From the NCBI GenBank assembly GCA_019918135.1, contig WBZZ01001831.1, positions 154,001-218,000 on the forward strand: DNA of 64,000 nt, given 5' to 3'. Position numbers and translations under genes: made by a program. Below the pieces are notes generated by a model. It was not told where the DNA came from, searched no databases, and saw nothing but the letters and a program-made list of their open reading frames with translations. The stretch comes from Paulinella micropora (taxonomy: Eukaryota > Cercozoa > Imbricatea > Euglyphida > Paulinellidae). Positions 17,404 through 29,091 of this stretch are shown here, in pieces (within the stretch, counting starts at the first letter, position 1; every line of letters begins with the position of its first letter).

Positions 17404-17456
17404 CAGCCCGCTGGCGCGGGCTGAAGGGGGGCTCGGGGGGCTTTGCCCCCCGCTCT
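17404..17456 (-). terminator. Inverted G/C double-hairpin element overlapping the TnpB stop
   Basis: CAGCCCGCTGGCGCGGGCTG (17404-17423) is a perfect 8-bp-stem hairpin whose last bases are part of the TnpB stop codon (17422-17424); GGGGGGCTTTGCCCCCC follows. The same family lies right after the F-box stop at 52755. The position suggests transcript-end function in this orientation. Confidence 0.55.
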
Positions 17457-17605
17457 GAGAAGGGAGGGGGATGTGCCGCGTGCTGCCCTTTCTCCCTTCC
17501 AGCTGCCTGCCGGTCTCTGGAGGGGTTTTCACTTCTCTAAGATTTCAATCCAATCCGTCGCTTGTCTTGGAGCAGAAATCTTTTTTTCTTTGGTTCTGCA
17601 CAAAC

Positions 17606-18436
17606 ATGAGTTCAGCGGAGACAAGGGGCGCGGGGGGCATGCTCTCCGAGCTGATAAGTGCTCTGCCGCCAGAATTGCTGGAGCTCATTGCCGACTGCTC
17701 ACCCGCGTCCGCTGCTAGGCTGGGCTCGACCTGCCGTGGTCTGTCGGCCAAGCTCGCCCACTTACCCAGGCTGGCGCAGCAGAGGTACCTGAGCAAGTGG
17801 CATCAGGACCTCAGTGGAGCGATCGAAGAACTGGTGTTCGGGGACACCCGGGCCACGGCATCGGCATCCCCTACCACCGTGGCTTGGCTGGGCAGTCACA
17901 GCTACGCGCTCCCCTGCCTGAGCCTGCGCGCTAGGTGCCAAGACAGCTACGAAGACTTCTTGACAACTAGCCTGGAGCTCACGTTTTGTCAACCTGTTGA
18001 GACGCAAAAGGCGGAACTAAGCTTAACACTGTTCTGTACTGACGCCGCTGGCGGGTGTGCACACTGCGGCGACTACGACGAGGAATGGGGACTGAGCCTC
18101 TTCCTGCACATCTGTCCGCCCGAACTGAGCCGCAGTGCTATTGAAGCCGCGGTTCGAGAGATCGTTTGCGTGGACGTCCAGAACAAGCTGTTGGATCTGT
18201 ACCTGAGCGGAGCCACCATGGTGGAGCTGCGCACGCTGGCGGTCCACGAGCGTTCCAGGCTGCGGCGGAGAAGGCCCGGCGAAAAACCTTTTTGGCGCCT
18301 GTGCCCCATGTGTGCGCTCCCCCTTCCCTCTCCCGCTCTCCGTTCTCAGATGATAGGCAAGCACAGATCGTGCTTTTCCCTTCCCTGCCTCTTGCCTCTC
18401 CCTCTCCTAGTTCCAACCTACCGGCTCCGGGGCTAG
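17606..18436 (+). CDS. F-box protein, unit 1, with fused junction tail
   Basis: Starts ATG 17606 (MSSAETRGAGGMLSELISAL). Residues about 14-55 form an F-box: LISALPPELLELIADCSPAS then AARLGSTCRGLSAKLAHL. F-boxes bind Skp1 and bring substrates to SCF ubiquitin ligases. The C-terminal half has no LRR or WD repeats but two Cys pairs (CAHCGDYDEE; LCPMC) and a basic RSRLRRRRPGEKPFW segment. The native protein (238 aa) ends MCAL as in unit 4; here the stop is lost at the unit junction and the frame runs 38 residues into the next unit (PLPSPALRSQMIGKHRS and on), giving 276 aa. The upstream region has TTTTTTTCTTTGGTTCTG before the start. Confidence 0.75.
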   Translation: MSSAETRGAGGMLSELISALPPELLELIADCSPASAARLGSTCRGLSAKLAHLPRLAQQRYLSKWHQDLSGAIEELVFGDTRATASASPTTVAWLGSHSYALPCLSLRARCQDSYEDFLTTSLELTFCQPVETQKAELSLTLFCTDAAGGCAHCGDYDEEWGLSLFLHICPPELSRSAIEAAVREIVCVDVQNKLLDLYLSGATMVELRTLAVHERSRLRRRRPGEKPFWRLCPMCALPLPSPALRSQMIGKHRSCFSLPCLLPLPLLVPTYRLRG

Positions 18437-21400
18437 CCAAGTAGCTAACTAGTACACGGACAGAGAAGGAGGCGTCTCCCTCCCCCTCTCTTGCGTTAAT
18501 GGTGCTGCGGCAGGTGCGACAGTAGGGCGGGGGCTGCTGCTCTCCCCCCTTGCCCTTCTCCGCCCCCTCCCCTTGCTCGTCTGTTTCTTTGGTTGTCAGA
18601 CAATTTTTTTTTCTCTTTTCATATTTTTTCATATTTTTCTGACCTTGCGCAAGGTGGCCGAGTCATGGCACGGACAGGACGCCGTCGGGGTTGTGAGGCC
18701 CCCTGCCCCCATAGCACAATGACCACCGCGCCATCCATCCGCCGCAGGGTCGTGCTCGAGCACGGTGAGCAAACAAGGGACGAGAGGAGGGGGGGGGGAT
18801 AGCAGGGGGACAAGGGGGAACAGAGGGACGAGAGAGGGGACGGGGATGGAGAGCACACCCCGCCCCTCCCTGTACACGTTCTCAGTGCCAAGATTAAAAT
18901 TTTTTCTTTTAGTAATTTCTTTTCGCGTGATTCTTCTTGTACACCGGCGAAGCGCGCCCCTACCCTCCCCTTCCCTCTAGCTCCCGATCCTCAGACGAGG
19001 GACTAGACAATTCATACTCTCCCCCCCCCCCCTTCCCTCCTTTCATATTTTTCTGACATTGCGCACGGTGGCCGAGCTATGACACGGACAAGAAGCCGTC
19101 GGGGTAAGCGAGGGGCTCTTGTCCTCCTGGCACACATGACCACGGGGGCAGTACCATTCGCCGCAGGTCGTGCTGGAGCACGGTGCTCTGCTCTTAGTTT
19201 TCAGTGCCCGAGTGTACGACCGTCGAACTGTAATTTAGCGTACATTACGTTTTCTTGGCGCGGCCCCTGCCCTGTCCCTCTCCCGCTCCCTGTTCTCAGT
19301 GCCAATATTAAAACTTTGTCAGGGATTTCTTTTTAATTTTTTTTGTACACCGGCGAAGCGCGCCCCTGCCTCTTCCCTCTGCAAGATCTGCGAAAATATC
19401 TGCGGGAATATGAAAAGTGGAAAAGAATTTTTTTTTGGAACGCGTTTGCACGCGCTCTGAGGAGGGACGAGGAGAGGGGAAAGATAGCAGTGGACAGGGG
19501 GAACAGAGGGACGAGAGGGAGCACACCCCGCCCCCTTCTTCCCCCCTTCCTCTTCCTCCCTCCCTCCCCCTTTCTTTTTCCCCTCCCCGTCTGTTCCCTT
19601 TGTTGTCGGGCAATAATTTTTTTTTTCCTCTTTTCATATTTTCCCGACCCTGCGCACGGTGGCCGAGCCATGACACGGACAGGACGCCGTCGTGGGTAGT
19701 GAGGCCCTTGTCCTCCTGGCACATTGACCACCGCCCATCCATTCATTCGCCGCAGGGTCGTGCTGGGGCACGGTGCTCCGCTCCTAGTTTTTCAGTGCTC
19801 CAAGTGTACGACCGTCGAGCTTTAATTCAGCGTATTCTTTTTCGTACTCTCTTGGCGCGCGAGCAGAGCACAGGCGGCGCCGGCCAGGGTTCTAACATAG
19901 GCTACCACAGCGACATGACGTGGACCAGACGCTGCTGTGGCAGCCTGAGGGTGCCGTTGACAATCTCAAGCTGCCGCATGGTTCTCAGTGCTAAGATTAA
20001 AACTTTGTCAGAGATTTTTTTTTTGCGCTGATTTTTGTACATTTCTTAGAGCGCCCCTGCCCTCCCTCTCCCGCTCCCGCTCTCTGCTCAGACTGGGGAC
20101 TAGACAATTCGTGCTCTCCCCCTCCCTTCCCTCTGCCTCTTCTTCTCTCCCCTCTACTCCCTCCCCCCTTCTTCCCCTCGTCTGTTTTTTTTGTTGTCGG
20201 GCAACAAAAATTCTTCTTTTCCTCTTTTCATATTTCCGCAGGTCTTGCGCACGGTGGCCGAGCTATGGCGCGGACAGGACACAGTCGAGCTTTAATTCAG
20301 CGTAAATTACATTTTCTTGGCGCGCCCCTGCTCCTCCTTCCCTGTCTCTCCCCTCTGCAAGGATATGCGGAAATATCTGAGGGAATATGAAAATTGGAAA
20401 GCAACAATTTTTTTTTGGAACGCGTTTGCACGCGCTCTGAGGAGGGACGAGGGGAGGGGGGGGGGGGGGGAGGAATAAGCAGAGGACAAAGGTGAGAGGG
20501 GCGACGAAGGTGAGAGGGGCGACGAAAGTGAGAGGGGCGACAAGAGTGAGAGGGGCGACAAGAGTGAGAGGGGCGACGAGAGTGAGAAGGAGGGGGAGGA
20601 CGTCTTCCTCACGGCGGCCCAGCCGAGCGTCTGTGTGGGATTTTCTTTTTGCGCAAGTAGATCTTGGCGCCAAATTGGCGCTTACGGCTGTTTCCCCGTG
20701 AAAGCTAAGACGTACTGCCTTTTTCAACCGTATCACGTCCAAAATTTGACCATAGCGCGCCCCGCGGGAGAGTACAAAAAAAAGATAATTTACGCTGAAT
20801 TAAAAGCTCGACAAAGTTGTATTACACTTGGCACTGAATACTACTAATTTATTTACACGCAAAGGTTTGGGAAACTTACTCGAAAGTCTACAAGGGGGCT
20901 TGCTGGTACGTGCACGGGCTCAGGTCTACAGGTTAGACTCAAATTAAAAAGCTTTCCCTGCTCCTTGAGCCCCCTGGGCTCAGGGGACGGGAGGCACAAA
21001 ACAAATTTAAAGGAGAGAAAGGAGATGGAGAGGGAGGCAGGGGCACCAAGAAATTACAAGGTTTTTTTTACTAAAGCTCGACAAAAATGGGAAGGGGGAG
21101 GGGGGGGTGACCGGCATTGGGGGGCTTAGTTGAGGCGTTTCATGCATTTTTCTTTTAGCTTCTGCGCTCTTCCCCTCCCCCTTTGCCCTTCCCCTGTTCT
21201 TTGAGCCCCCCGGGCTCAGGGGGCTCAAGGAGAGGGAAGAGGGAAAAAAAGGGGGGGGGCGCCCCCCCCCCCCCCCGGGCTGTGTCTCGACCACAACTCC
21301 GTTTAAGTCATACGACGAGTGACTTCTCCAATGAGGCGGCGCACTCTCTGAGACAGAAAAAAGACGTTTTTGCGGAAGGAAAGAAAGCGCGCTGTCTGTC

Positions 21401-22131
21401 TGTCGTACTCGTGCTTTAGCGATAATGCCTTGTCGAGCTTTTAATTCAGCGTAAATTCGTACATTCTTAGCGCCCCCTCCCCCCTCCCCTCCTCTGAGCC
21501 AGGGGTCTCAAGGTGCAGGGGAGGGGAAGGGTGAATGGCGCAGAAGCTGCAACAAAATAAATACATGCAACGCCTCCACTAATCCCTTCGCCCCATGCTA
21601 GGCGTCCCCCCCCCCCCTCCCTCTGCAAGATCCGCGGAAATATCTGCGGGAATGTGAAAAGTGGAAAAGAATTTTTTGTCGGAACGTGTTTGCACGCGCA
21701 AACAGCACGGCGCTGACTGCCAACCCTAACTTCCGGGACCTGCCAATTATATACGTTTGTTTCAACCCGCACTGGCTCGAGGTGGACGGCCTGTACGAGG
21801 CCGGGCCGGACACCGGCGATGGCAATTCGGAAGTGGCATTAGCTTTGCGCGCTAAGAAATGTACAAAAAGTTAATAAGAAAAAAATCCATGACAAAGTTT
21901 TAATCTTGGCACTGAGAACTAAGACAGCTAGAAAGAGCCAGGAAAGGAACAAAATTTTAAAGGCACACGGGCAGGTCCAGCCGGCGCCGCTGCTCGTATG
22001 ACTGCAGCGGCTGGTAGGCTTGTACGGCGTTTCAAAAAAAAAGAAAAAAAAAGCTCAGAAACGGAGTTGGGTCAAAAAGGGAGGTAGATGTTTTCATCGG
22101 GAAGCAAACCTCATTTGTAGGCCAGACCGCC

Positions 22132-23228
22132 TTATAGCTGCAGGTACTTGCTAACCTCCTCGGCGGCGTCACGGTCCGGCAGGATCCGGTTCAGCTCGCT
22201 CCGCACTCGCGCGGGTCTCCGGGAGCTCCAGGCAGCCGCGAGCGCCAAACACAGCAGCACGCACAGGTGAGCTTCGACGAACGCCCGTTTCCAGCCTCGT
22301 TTGTCGGGCCAGACGAAAACGCAGACAGTCAGCGTCACCAGCACCAGGCAGGCCAGCGGAGTCAGCGCCACGCGCGCCAGCCGGGGCCGCACCTCGTCGT
22401 ACCAGACCTTGCGGGCGCACCAGCCCGCCAGGGGCAGTGTGTACGTTAGCAGCCAGGTCACGCGGCCCTCCTCGTCCCAGAACGCCAGCGCAAGCGACGC
22501 CAAGCACGCAAACCAGCACATTGCGTAGGTCCAGGTAAAGCCCAGCGGCGCGGGCGGTGGTGGTATTGCGTGGACAACGTCGTACGCCGCCTCGGCGCGC
22601 CTGGCCTCGAGCCACCTGCCTGCTTGCCAACGCATGGCACAGCCAACAAATATGTGGTAGAGCGTGAGCGCCGACGCAGAGAGGGGCACCCAGGCATCCC
22701 GCAACTCGCGGCGGGGCCGTGTGGCCCACAGCCAGCCGGTCGCGGTGGCCAGCGCGCACGAGTGCAGCAGGAGCTGCTGCGGGCGTGTGCCTTGGGGTAG
22801 GGACGGGTCAAGTGCGTACAGGGAGGGCCAGTACAGCCCGGCGCCCTGGGCCAAGAGCAAGGACGCCGGGGGCAGCCAGCTGCGCGCGGCCTCACCGTGC
22901 AGCCCCAGCACGAGACCCCAAGCCAGTGCAAGCGCGCCCAGGATTAACAAACAGAACTCCAGCCAGTAGGACAGCTTCTGCCCGTAGTCGAGGAGGGGCG
23001 TCGGCAGTAGGAACAAATGCACCCAAGAGAACCAAAGAGTCAAGGGCTCGGTTAGGCCTAAGCTGCGTTTTAAATTTCTGCCAGTCGCCTCGGCCCGCCT
23101 TGCAAGAAGCCTACTAAGACGACCAGTTCATAAAACAGCGCAAAGTAGCCTAGGTACGCCAGGCACCCGACAACAAAGGCTATGAATTCCCGTGTGTCAG
23201 TCCAATTACAGCCACGCCTGGCGAGCAT
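22132..23228 (-). CDS. Membrane protein gene, unit 2, N-terminal part out of frame
   Basis: Same multi-pass protein as 10646-11740. The C-terminal 303 residues are intact, but run-length differences around 23068-23096 put the N-terminal coding stretch (ATG 23228) into other frames. Either this copy is inactive or the runs are misread; the sequence alone cannot decide. Confidence 0.55.
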
Positions 23229-25924
23229 TGCCTGGGCCAATTCGTAAAATGGGCCGATCAGCCTTGTGCAACCTGCGAGAGAGAGAGAGAGAGGAGGGGG
23301 ATAGCGGGGGACAAGGGAAACAGAGGGACGAGAGGAAGGACGAGGGGAAGCACACCCCGCCCCCTTCTTCCCCCCCCCTTCTTCTTCCTCCCTCGTTGCC
23401 CCTTCCCCCCCCCCCCCCCCCCGTCTGTTTCCTTTGTTGTCGGGCAAAACAAAGTTTTCTTTTTCCTCTTTTCATATTCCCGCGGATCTTGCGCACGGTG
23501 GCCGAGCCATGGCACGGACAGGACGCCGTCGGGATTGTGAGGCCCTTGCCCACCTGTTACATTGACCACCGCCCGTCCATCCGCCGCAGAGCTGCGCTGG
23601 AGCACAGTGCGCAAGATGTAAAAAAAATAGGAAAAATATGAAAAGTGGAAAAAAAAATTTTTTTTGGGATGCGTTTGCACGCGCAAACAAGGGACGAGGG
23701 GAGGGAGGGGGAGGAGAAAGAGGAAGGGGGAAGAAGGGGAAGGGGAGTGATTCCCCCGCCCCCTCCCTTCCCTCTGTTCCCGTCGTCCCCCCCCCCCCTT
23801 TCATTCCCCCCCGTTTGTTTCTTTGGTTGTCGGGCAAAGAAAATTTTTTTTTCTCTCTTTTCATATTTTTCATATTTTTCCGACCTTGCGCACGGTGGCC
23901 GAGCCATGGCACAGACAGGACGCCGTCGGGATTGTGAGGCCCTTGTCCACCTGCTACATTGACCACCGCCGTCCATCCGCCGCAGAGCTGCGCTGGAGCA
24001 CAGTGTGCAAGATGTAAAAAACTAACATTCTGTACTTTTTTTCTTTAGTAAAAGTCGGCGGGGCCGGGCCGTGTCAATATGGACAAGTGGGAAGTAATCT
24101 CTATTGGAAAATGCGTACAAAAATAGATACGGCAAAAAAAAGAAATCGCCGACAGCAAGAAAGGTTGTAGAGAGAGAGATGCCAAGATTAAAGCTTTGTC
24201 AAAAAAATTTTTATTAATTTTTTTTTGTAAATTCTTAGCGCCCCCCTGCCCTTTCTCTTTCCCTCTCCTAGGTCTCAGTGCCAAGTGTAAGACAGTCGAG
24301 CTTCAATTCAGCGTATTCTTTTTCGCACTTTCTTGGCGCGCCCTCCCCCTTCCATCTCCTCCACTCCCCCCTGAGCCCGGGCGGCTCAAAGAGCAGAGAG
24401 CAGAACTGAAACAAAACTAAGAAGATGCCTACTGAGCCCATGCCGGAGCGCCCCCCCCCCTCCAGTTGTCGGGTCCCGTTTGCAAGGGGGGGGGGGTTGC
24501 CTCCCCCCTTTGGCGCTCCCCCCCCCCCCCTCTCTATGCCAAAATCCTTTCTGCCACCCTCCCCTCTTCTCTCCCCTGAGCCCAGGGGCTCAAGGAGCAG
24601 GGACAGTGGGAACAGAGGGACGAGAGAGGGGACGGGGATGGAGAGCACACCCCGCCCCTCCCTGTACACGTTCTCAGTGCCAAGATTAAAATTTGTTCTT
24701 TTAGTAATTTCTTTTCGTGTGATTCTTCTTGTACACCGGCGAAGCGCGCCCCTACCCTCCCCTTCCCTCTAGCTCCCGATCCTCAGACAAGGGACTAGAC
24801 AATTCATACTCTCCCCCCCCCCCCCTTCCCTCCTTTCATATTTTTCTGACATTGCGCACGGTGACCGAGCTATGGCACGGACAGGAAGCCGTCGGGGTAA
24901 GTGAAGGGGCTCTTTGTCCCCCTGGCACATTGACCACCGCCCATCCATTCGCCGCTGGTCGCGCTGGAGCACGTGCTCTGCTCCTAGTTTTCAGTGCCAG
25001 AAGCGTAAGACCGTCGAGCTTTAATTCAGCGTAAATTACGTTTTCCTGGCGCGGCTTCTGCCCTTTCCCTCTCCCACTCCCTATTCTCAGTGCTAAGATT
25101 GAAATCTTGTCAGTAAAACTTTATTAAACTTTTGTAAATTTTTTAGCGCGCCCCTGCCCTCCCTCTCCCGCTCCCGCTCTCTGCTCAGACTGGGGACTAG
25201 ACAATTCGTGCTCTCCCCCTCCCTTCCCTCTGCCTCTTCTTCTCTCCCCTCTACTCCTCCCCCCTTCTTCCTTCTTCTCTCCCCTCTACTCCCTCCCCCT
25301 TCTTCCCTCGTCTGTTTTTTTTGTTGTCGGGCAAAAAAAATTCTTCTTTTCCTCTTTTTCATATTTCCGCAGGTCTTGCGCACGGTGGCCGAGCTATGGC
25401 ACGGACAGGACACCGTCGAGCTTTAATTCAGCGTAAATTACATTTTTCTTGGCGCGCCCCTGCTCCTCCTTCCCTGCCTCTCCCCTCTGCAAGGATATGA
25501 GGAAATATCTGCGGGAATATGAAAAGTGGAAAGCAACAATTTTTTTTGGAAAACGCGTTTGCACGCGCAAACAAGGGACGAGGGGAGGGGGGGAGGAATA
25601 AGCAGAGGACAAAGGTCAGAGGGGCGACGAAAGTGAGAGGGGCGACGAGAGTGAGAGGGAGGGCTACAACAGGTCTTCCTCACGGCGGCCCAGCCGAGCG
25701 TCTGTGGGGGACTTTCTTTTTGCGCAAGTAGATTTTGGCGCCAAATTGGCGCTTACGGCTGTTTCCCCGGGAAAGCTAAGACGTACTGCCTTTTTCAACT
25801 GTATCACGCACCCTACCTCCGGACGGCACAATCTGGCGCCAAATGAACGGCCGTTCCAGAGGCTAGCAGAGAAACCGGACGTTTTCCCGCGGGGAGAAAC
25901 GGTACGCCTTTTACTCGCACGGAA

Positions 25925-26569
25925 ATGTTTTTCGGCTCTCTCACCTTCCCTAGAGGCAGGGAGGTGCAGAGCAAAGGGAGCGGGGCGACGAAGGTGACAG
26001 GGGCGACGAAAGTGAGAGGGGCGACGAAGGTGAGAGGGGCGACGAGAGTGAGAGGGAGGGCTACAACAGGTTCTTCCTCACGGCGGCCCAGCCGAGCGTC
26101 TGTGGGGGATTTTCTTTTTGCGCAAGTAGATTTTGGCGCCAAAGTGGCGCTTACGGCTGTTTCCCCGGGAAGGCTTAGACGTACTGCCTTTTTCAACCGT
26201 ATCACGCACCCTATCTCCGGACGGCACAATTTGGCGCCAAATTTAGCAGGGGCCGTTCCGGAGGCTAGCAGAGAAATCGGACGTTTTCCCGCGGGGGAGA
26301 AACCCGCGGGCCTTTTACTCACACGAAAATGTTTTTCGGCCCTCTCACCTTCCCTAGAGGCAGGGAGGTGCAGAGCAAAGGGGAGCGGGGCGACAAAGGT
26401 GAGAGGGGCGACAAAGGTGGGAGGGGCGACAAAGGTGAGAGGGGCGACGAAGGTGAGAGGGGCGACGAAAGTGAGAGGGGCGACGAGAGTGAGAGGGAGG
26501 GCTACAACAGGTCTTCCTCACGGCGGCCCAGCCGAGCGTCTGTGGGGGATTTTCTTTTTGCGCAAGTAG
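25925..26569 (+). CDS. Collagen-like short-repeat ORF, unit 2 (first)
   Basis: Counterpart of 14437-15081 starting MFFGSLTFPRGREVQSKG. Here a run-length change just after the lead puts the first minisatellite into the SGATKV frame, so the Gly-X-Y reading is lost. This argues against strong selection on this ORF. Confidence 0.2.
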   Translation: MFFGSLTFPRGREVQSKGSGATKVTGATKVRGATKVRGATRVRGRATTGSSSRRPSRASVGDFLFAQVDFGAKVALTAVSPGRLRRTAFFNRITHPISGRHNLAPNLAGAVPEASREIGRFPAGEKPAGLLLTRKCFSALSPSLEAGRCRAKGSGATKVRGATKVGGATKVRGATKVRGATKVRGATRVRGRATTGLPHGGPAERLWGIFFLRK

Positions 26570-26658
26570 ATTTTGGCGCCAAATTGGCGCTTACGGCTGT
26601 TTCCCCGGGAAAGCTAAGATGTACTGCCTTTTTCAGCCGTATCACGTCCAAAATTTGA
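26329..26658 (+). CDS. Collagen-like short-repeat ORF, unit 2 (second)
   Basis: Identical in reading to 14841-15170: MFFGPLTFPRGREVQSKG lead, GERGDK-type repeats, module H tail, 109 residues. Confidence 0.35.
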   Translation: MFFGPLTFPRGREVQSKGERGDKGERGDKGGRGDKGERGDEGERGDESERGDESEREGYNRSSSRRPSRASVGDFLFAQVDFGAKLALTAVSPGKLRCTAFFSRITSKI

Positions 26659-27382
26659 CCATATCGCGCCCCGCGGGAGAGTACAAAAGAAAGATAATTT
26701 ACGCTGAATTAAAAGCTCGACAAAGTATTACACTTGGCACTGAATACTAATAATTTATTTACGCGCAAAGGTTTGGGAAACTTACTCGAAAGTCTACAAG
26801 GGGGCTTGCTGGTACGTGCACGAGCTCAAGTCTACAGGTTAGACTCAAATTAAAAAGCTTTCCCTGCTCCTTGAGCCCCCTGGGCTCAGGGGACGGGAGG
26901 CACAACACAAATTTAGGGAGAGAGACAAGAGGGGAAGAGAAGAGGGGGGGTGGACGCCCCCCCCCCCTTCCCTCCCTCTCCACCGTTCCCCCCCCCCCGG
27001 CCTCTTCCTTTTTCCCGGGAAATACGCACATACTCACATTTGGCGACAAATTTCACGCGAGAAAAAAAGAGAAAGAAAAAAATCCTGCAGAGATCCGCGG
27101 AAATCTAGGAAGAGAGAGGGGGAAGAGGAAGGGGGAGAGAGAGGGAAGGGGGAGACGGAGGGGAAGACGGAAGGGGGAGGGGAGGGGAGGGGAAGGGGGC
27201 ACCCCCCCCCCCCCCCTGCGGGCTCCGAAAAAGAATGTTTGTTTATTTTTGTTCTCCCTCTAAACCCACAAATTTAACCTGTTCACTTTGTGACCAGCTA
27301 CAGGCATGGCACTGCCCTTGGCTTTATGGGTCCTGCCTCGACGACAAACTCCGCCTAAGCCATCCGACGAGCGACTTCTCCA

Positions 27383-28910
27383 ATGAGACGGCTTACTCCG
27401 TGGGGCCAGAAAGAAAGGCTCCCCGAGCCTCCCCTAGATGCTGCGCCAGCGGGCGGGCCCCGAGAGGAGAAATCCCAAGAGAGGAAGTTCAAGCCCGCAC
27501 AGCCTCCTCCAGAGCCTTCGTTAGCTTATGCGCCGTTCTGGACTGAGTCCGGGGGCAAGGCCCCCCGAGCCCCCCTTTCAGCCCGCGCCAGCGGGCTGGT
27601 ACGAGCCGACAACCGCACAAGGTCTGCAGGAGACCTCCTGGCAGTCGCGACTTGCACTGCTGCCCGCAACTCAGGTCAACGCGCGACGTAACGCGGCCAA
27701 AGCAGACGACACCCAGAACAAGGTGCCCAAGAAGAAGTTTAGTCTGAACAAGAAGGCGAGCAAGACGCCCCCCCTCAAGACACTCACGTGCAGGATCTAC
27801 CCAAAGACCAAGAACAAAGAGGTTAGGCGAGCTTGGGTGCGTAAGGCGTGGCTGTTATTTCGAGCAGTTCCCGGGGGGCATGCCCCCCGCGCCCCCCCTT
27901 AAAGCCCAGCGTGCTTCCCTCCAGCCCGCGCCGGGGGGAGCAAGCCCCCCCGCGCCCCCCCCCCCTTATGCCTTTCCAGCCCGCGCAAGCGGGGTGGGCA
28001 AAGAAGAGCCGAGATGGGCGGTAGAATGCGCTGCTTGGGCGACTTTGATCTAGATACTCTGCGCCTGCGGTTTGTGAAAGAAGGTAGCAAATTCGTGCGA
28101 GCCAGGCCGTGGCTTCTCAGCATGCCCTACGACATCCGCGAAGTGGCCATCCGGGACCTGCAAGCGACGAGGGCCTCCGCCATCTCAAATCTTAGCCAGA
28201 AGGGCAAGTTCCTCTACTGGAAAAGAGTCAACTTCCGCAAGTGGGAGGAGCGCAGGTCTACGATCGCGATCTCGCACACCGTCTGGGGGCGCCAGCGGGG
28301 CTTCTTTGCAGGTTTTCTGGGACCCGGGGGGCAAGCCCCCCGCGCCCCCCCTTGCTACCCTTTCAGCCCGCGGCAGCGGGCTGGACTCCAGGCGTGTAGT
28401 GAGCATTGATCCGGGTGTCAGGAGCTTTCTGACCATGTACCACGCGGACTCGGGTGCGATAACCGAATGGGGCCGCGGGTCCATTGCACGCGTGTACCGA
28501 TTGCAGAAACACATAGACAAGCTGCTGAGCAAGGTCGAGCTACTGGCTAAGGACAGCAGCAAGAAGCGGAACCGCTGGCGCCTACGGCGCGCTATTACTC
28601 GAGTGCGCGACAAGATCTACAACAGGGTCCAGGACGTGCACAAGAAAGCCGCCAGATGCGGGGGGCGCCGCCCCCCGTGACCCCCCTGCAGCCCGCGCCG
28701 GGGGGCATGCCCCCCGCGCCCCCCCTTTTCTCCATTCCAGCCCGCGCTAGCGGGGTGGCACAGGCGTGTACGCAATGTGGGGCGCTATGGAGAGACATCA
28801 AAGCTGCCAAGACGTACAGCTGCCAGTGGTGCGCCCTACAGCACGGACGCGACATGAACGCCAGTCGCAACATCCTCTTGAGACTGCTACAGCCCGCTGG
28901 CGCGGGCTGA
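27383..28910 (+). pseudogene. tnpB: TnpB-type transposase gene, unit 2
   Basis: Same arrangement as unit 1 (RuvC-I SIDPGVRSF, zinc ribbon CTQCG/CQWC, RuvC-III GRDMNASRN, no RuvC-II segment), with the same hairpin elements at the same places. The insertions therefore predate the array. Confidence 0.7.
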
Positions 28911-29091
28911 AGGGGGGCTCGGGGGGCTTTGCCCCCCGCTCTGAGAAGGGAGGGGGATGTGCCGCGTGCTGCCCTTTCTCCCTTCCAGCTGCCTGCCGGT
29001 CTCTGGAGGGGTTTTCACTTCTCTAAGATTTCAATCCAATCCGTCGCTTGTCTTGGAGCAGAAATCTTTTTTTCTTTGGTTCTGCACAAAC

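Larger units (their letters stand above)
15896..17424 (+). pseudogene. tnpB: TnpB-type (IS607/Fanzor-like) transposase gene, unit 1, invaded by hairpin elements
   Basis: Pieces of one protein follow in order: a Pro-rich leader, the basic N-terminus (KVPKKKFSLNKKASKTPP, LKTLTCRIYPKTKNKEVRRA), the middle domain (RARPWLLSMPYDIREVAIRD), the RuvC-I strand with the first catalytic Asp (VVSIDPGVRSFLTMYH, D codon 16921), a Lys/Arg-rich helix (SSKKRNRWRLRRAITRVRDK), then the zinc ribbon (CTQCG ... YSCQWC) and RuvC-III (GRDMNASRNILLR, D codon 17365). TnpB proteins are RNA-guided nucleases of IS200/IS605/IS607-type elements. Between the helix (VHKKAARC) and the zinc ribbon the usual ~60 residues with the RuvC-II Glu are absent; a G/C hairpin element sits there. 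Four insertions split the reading. No partner recombinase is present. Probably inactive. Confidence 0.75.
6847..18315. repeat. Tandem array unit 1 (11,469 bp)
   Basis: First of four directly repeated units. The left border is the sequence CGCT followed by CCCCCTTCCCTCTCCCGCTC; the same junction recurs at 18316, 29802 and 41273. To the left of this unit the flank is module B, while to the left of units 2-4 is the end of the F-box gene. The native F-box end reads TGTGCGCTGTGA, so the duplication joined two CGCT sequences: a 4-bp microhomology. Contents in order: repeat mosaic, orphan gene fragments, membrane gene, repeat mosaic, G/H array, TnpB gene, F-box gene. Confidence 0.9.

Noticed and set aside
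15896-17424. An active IS607-type element with a serine recombinase partner
   Set aside because: No recombinase (TnpA) reading is found beside any TnpB copy and the RuvC-II segment is missing.
18138-18632. 164-codon minus-strand ORF over the F-box end
   Set aside because: Opposite-strand shadow of the F-box gene fused to repeat sequence.
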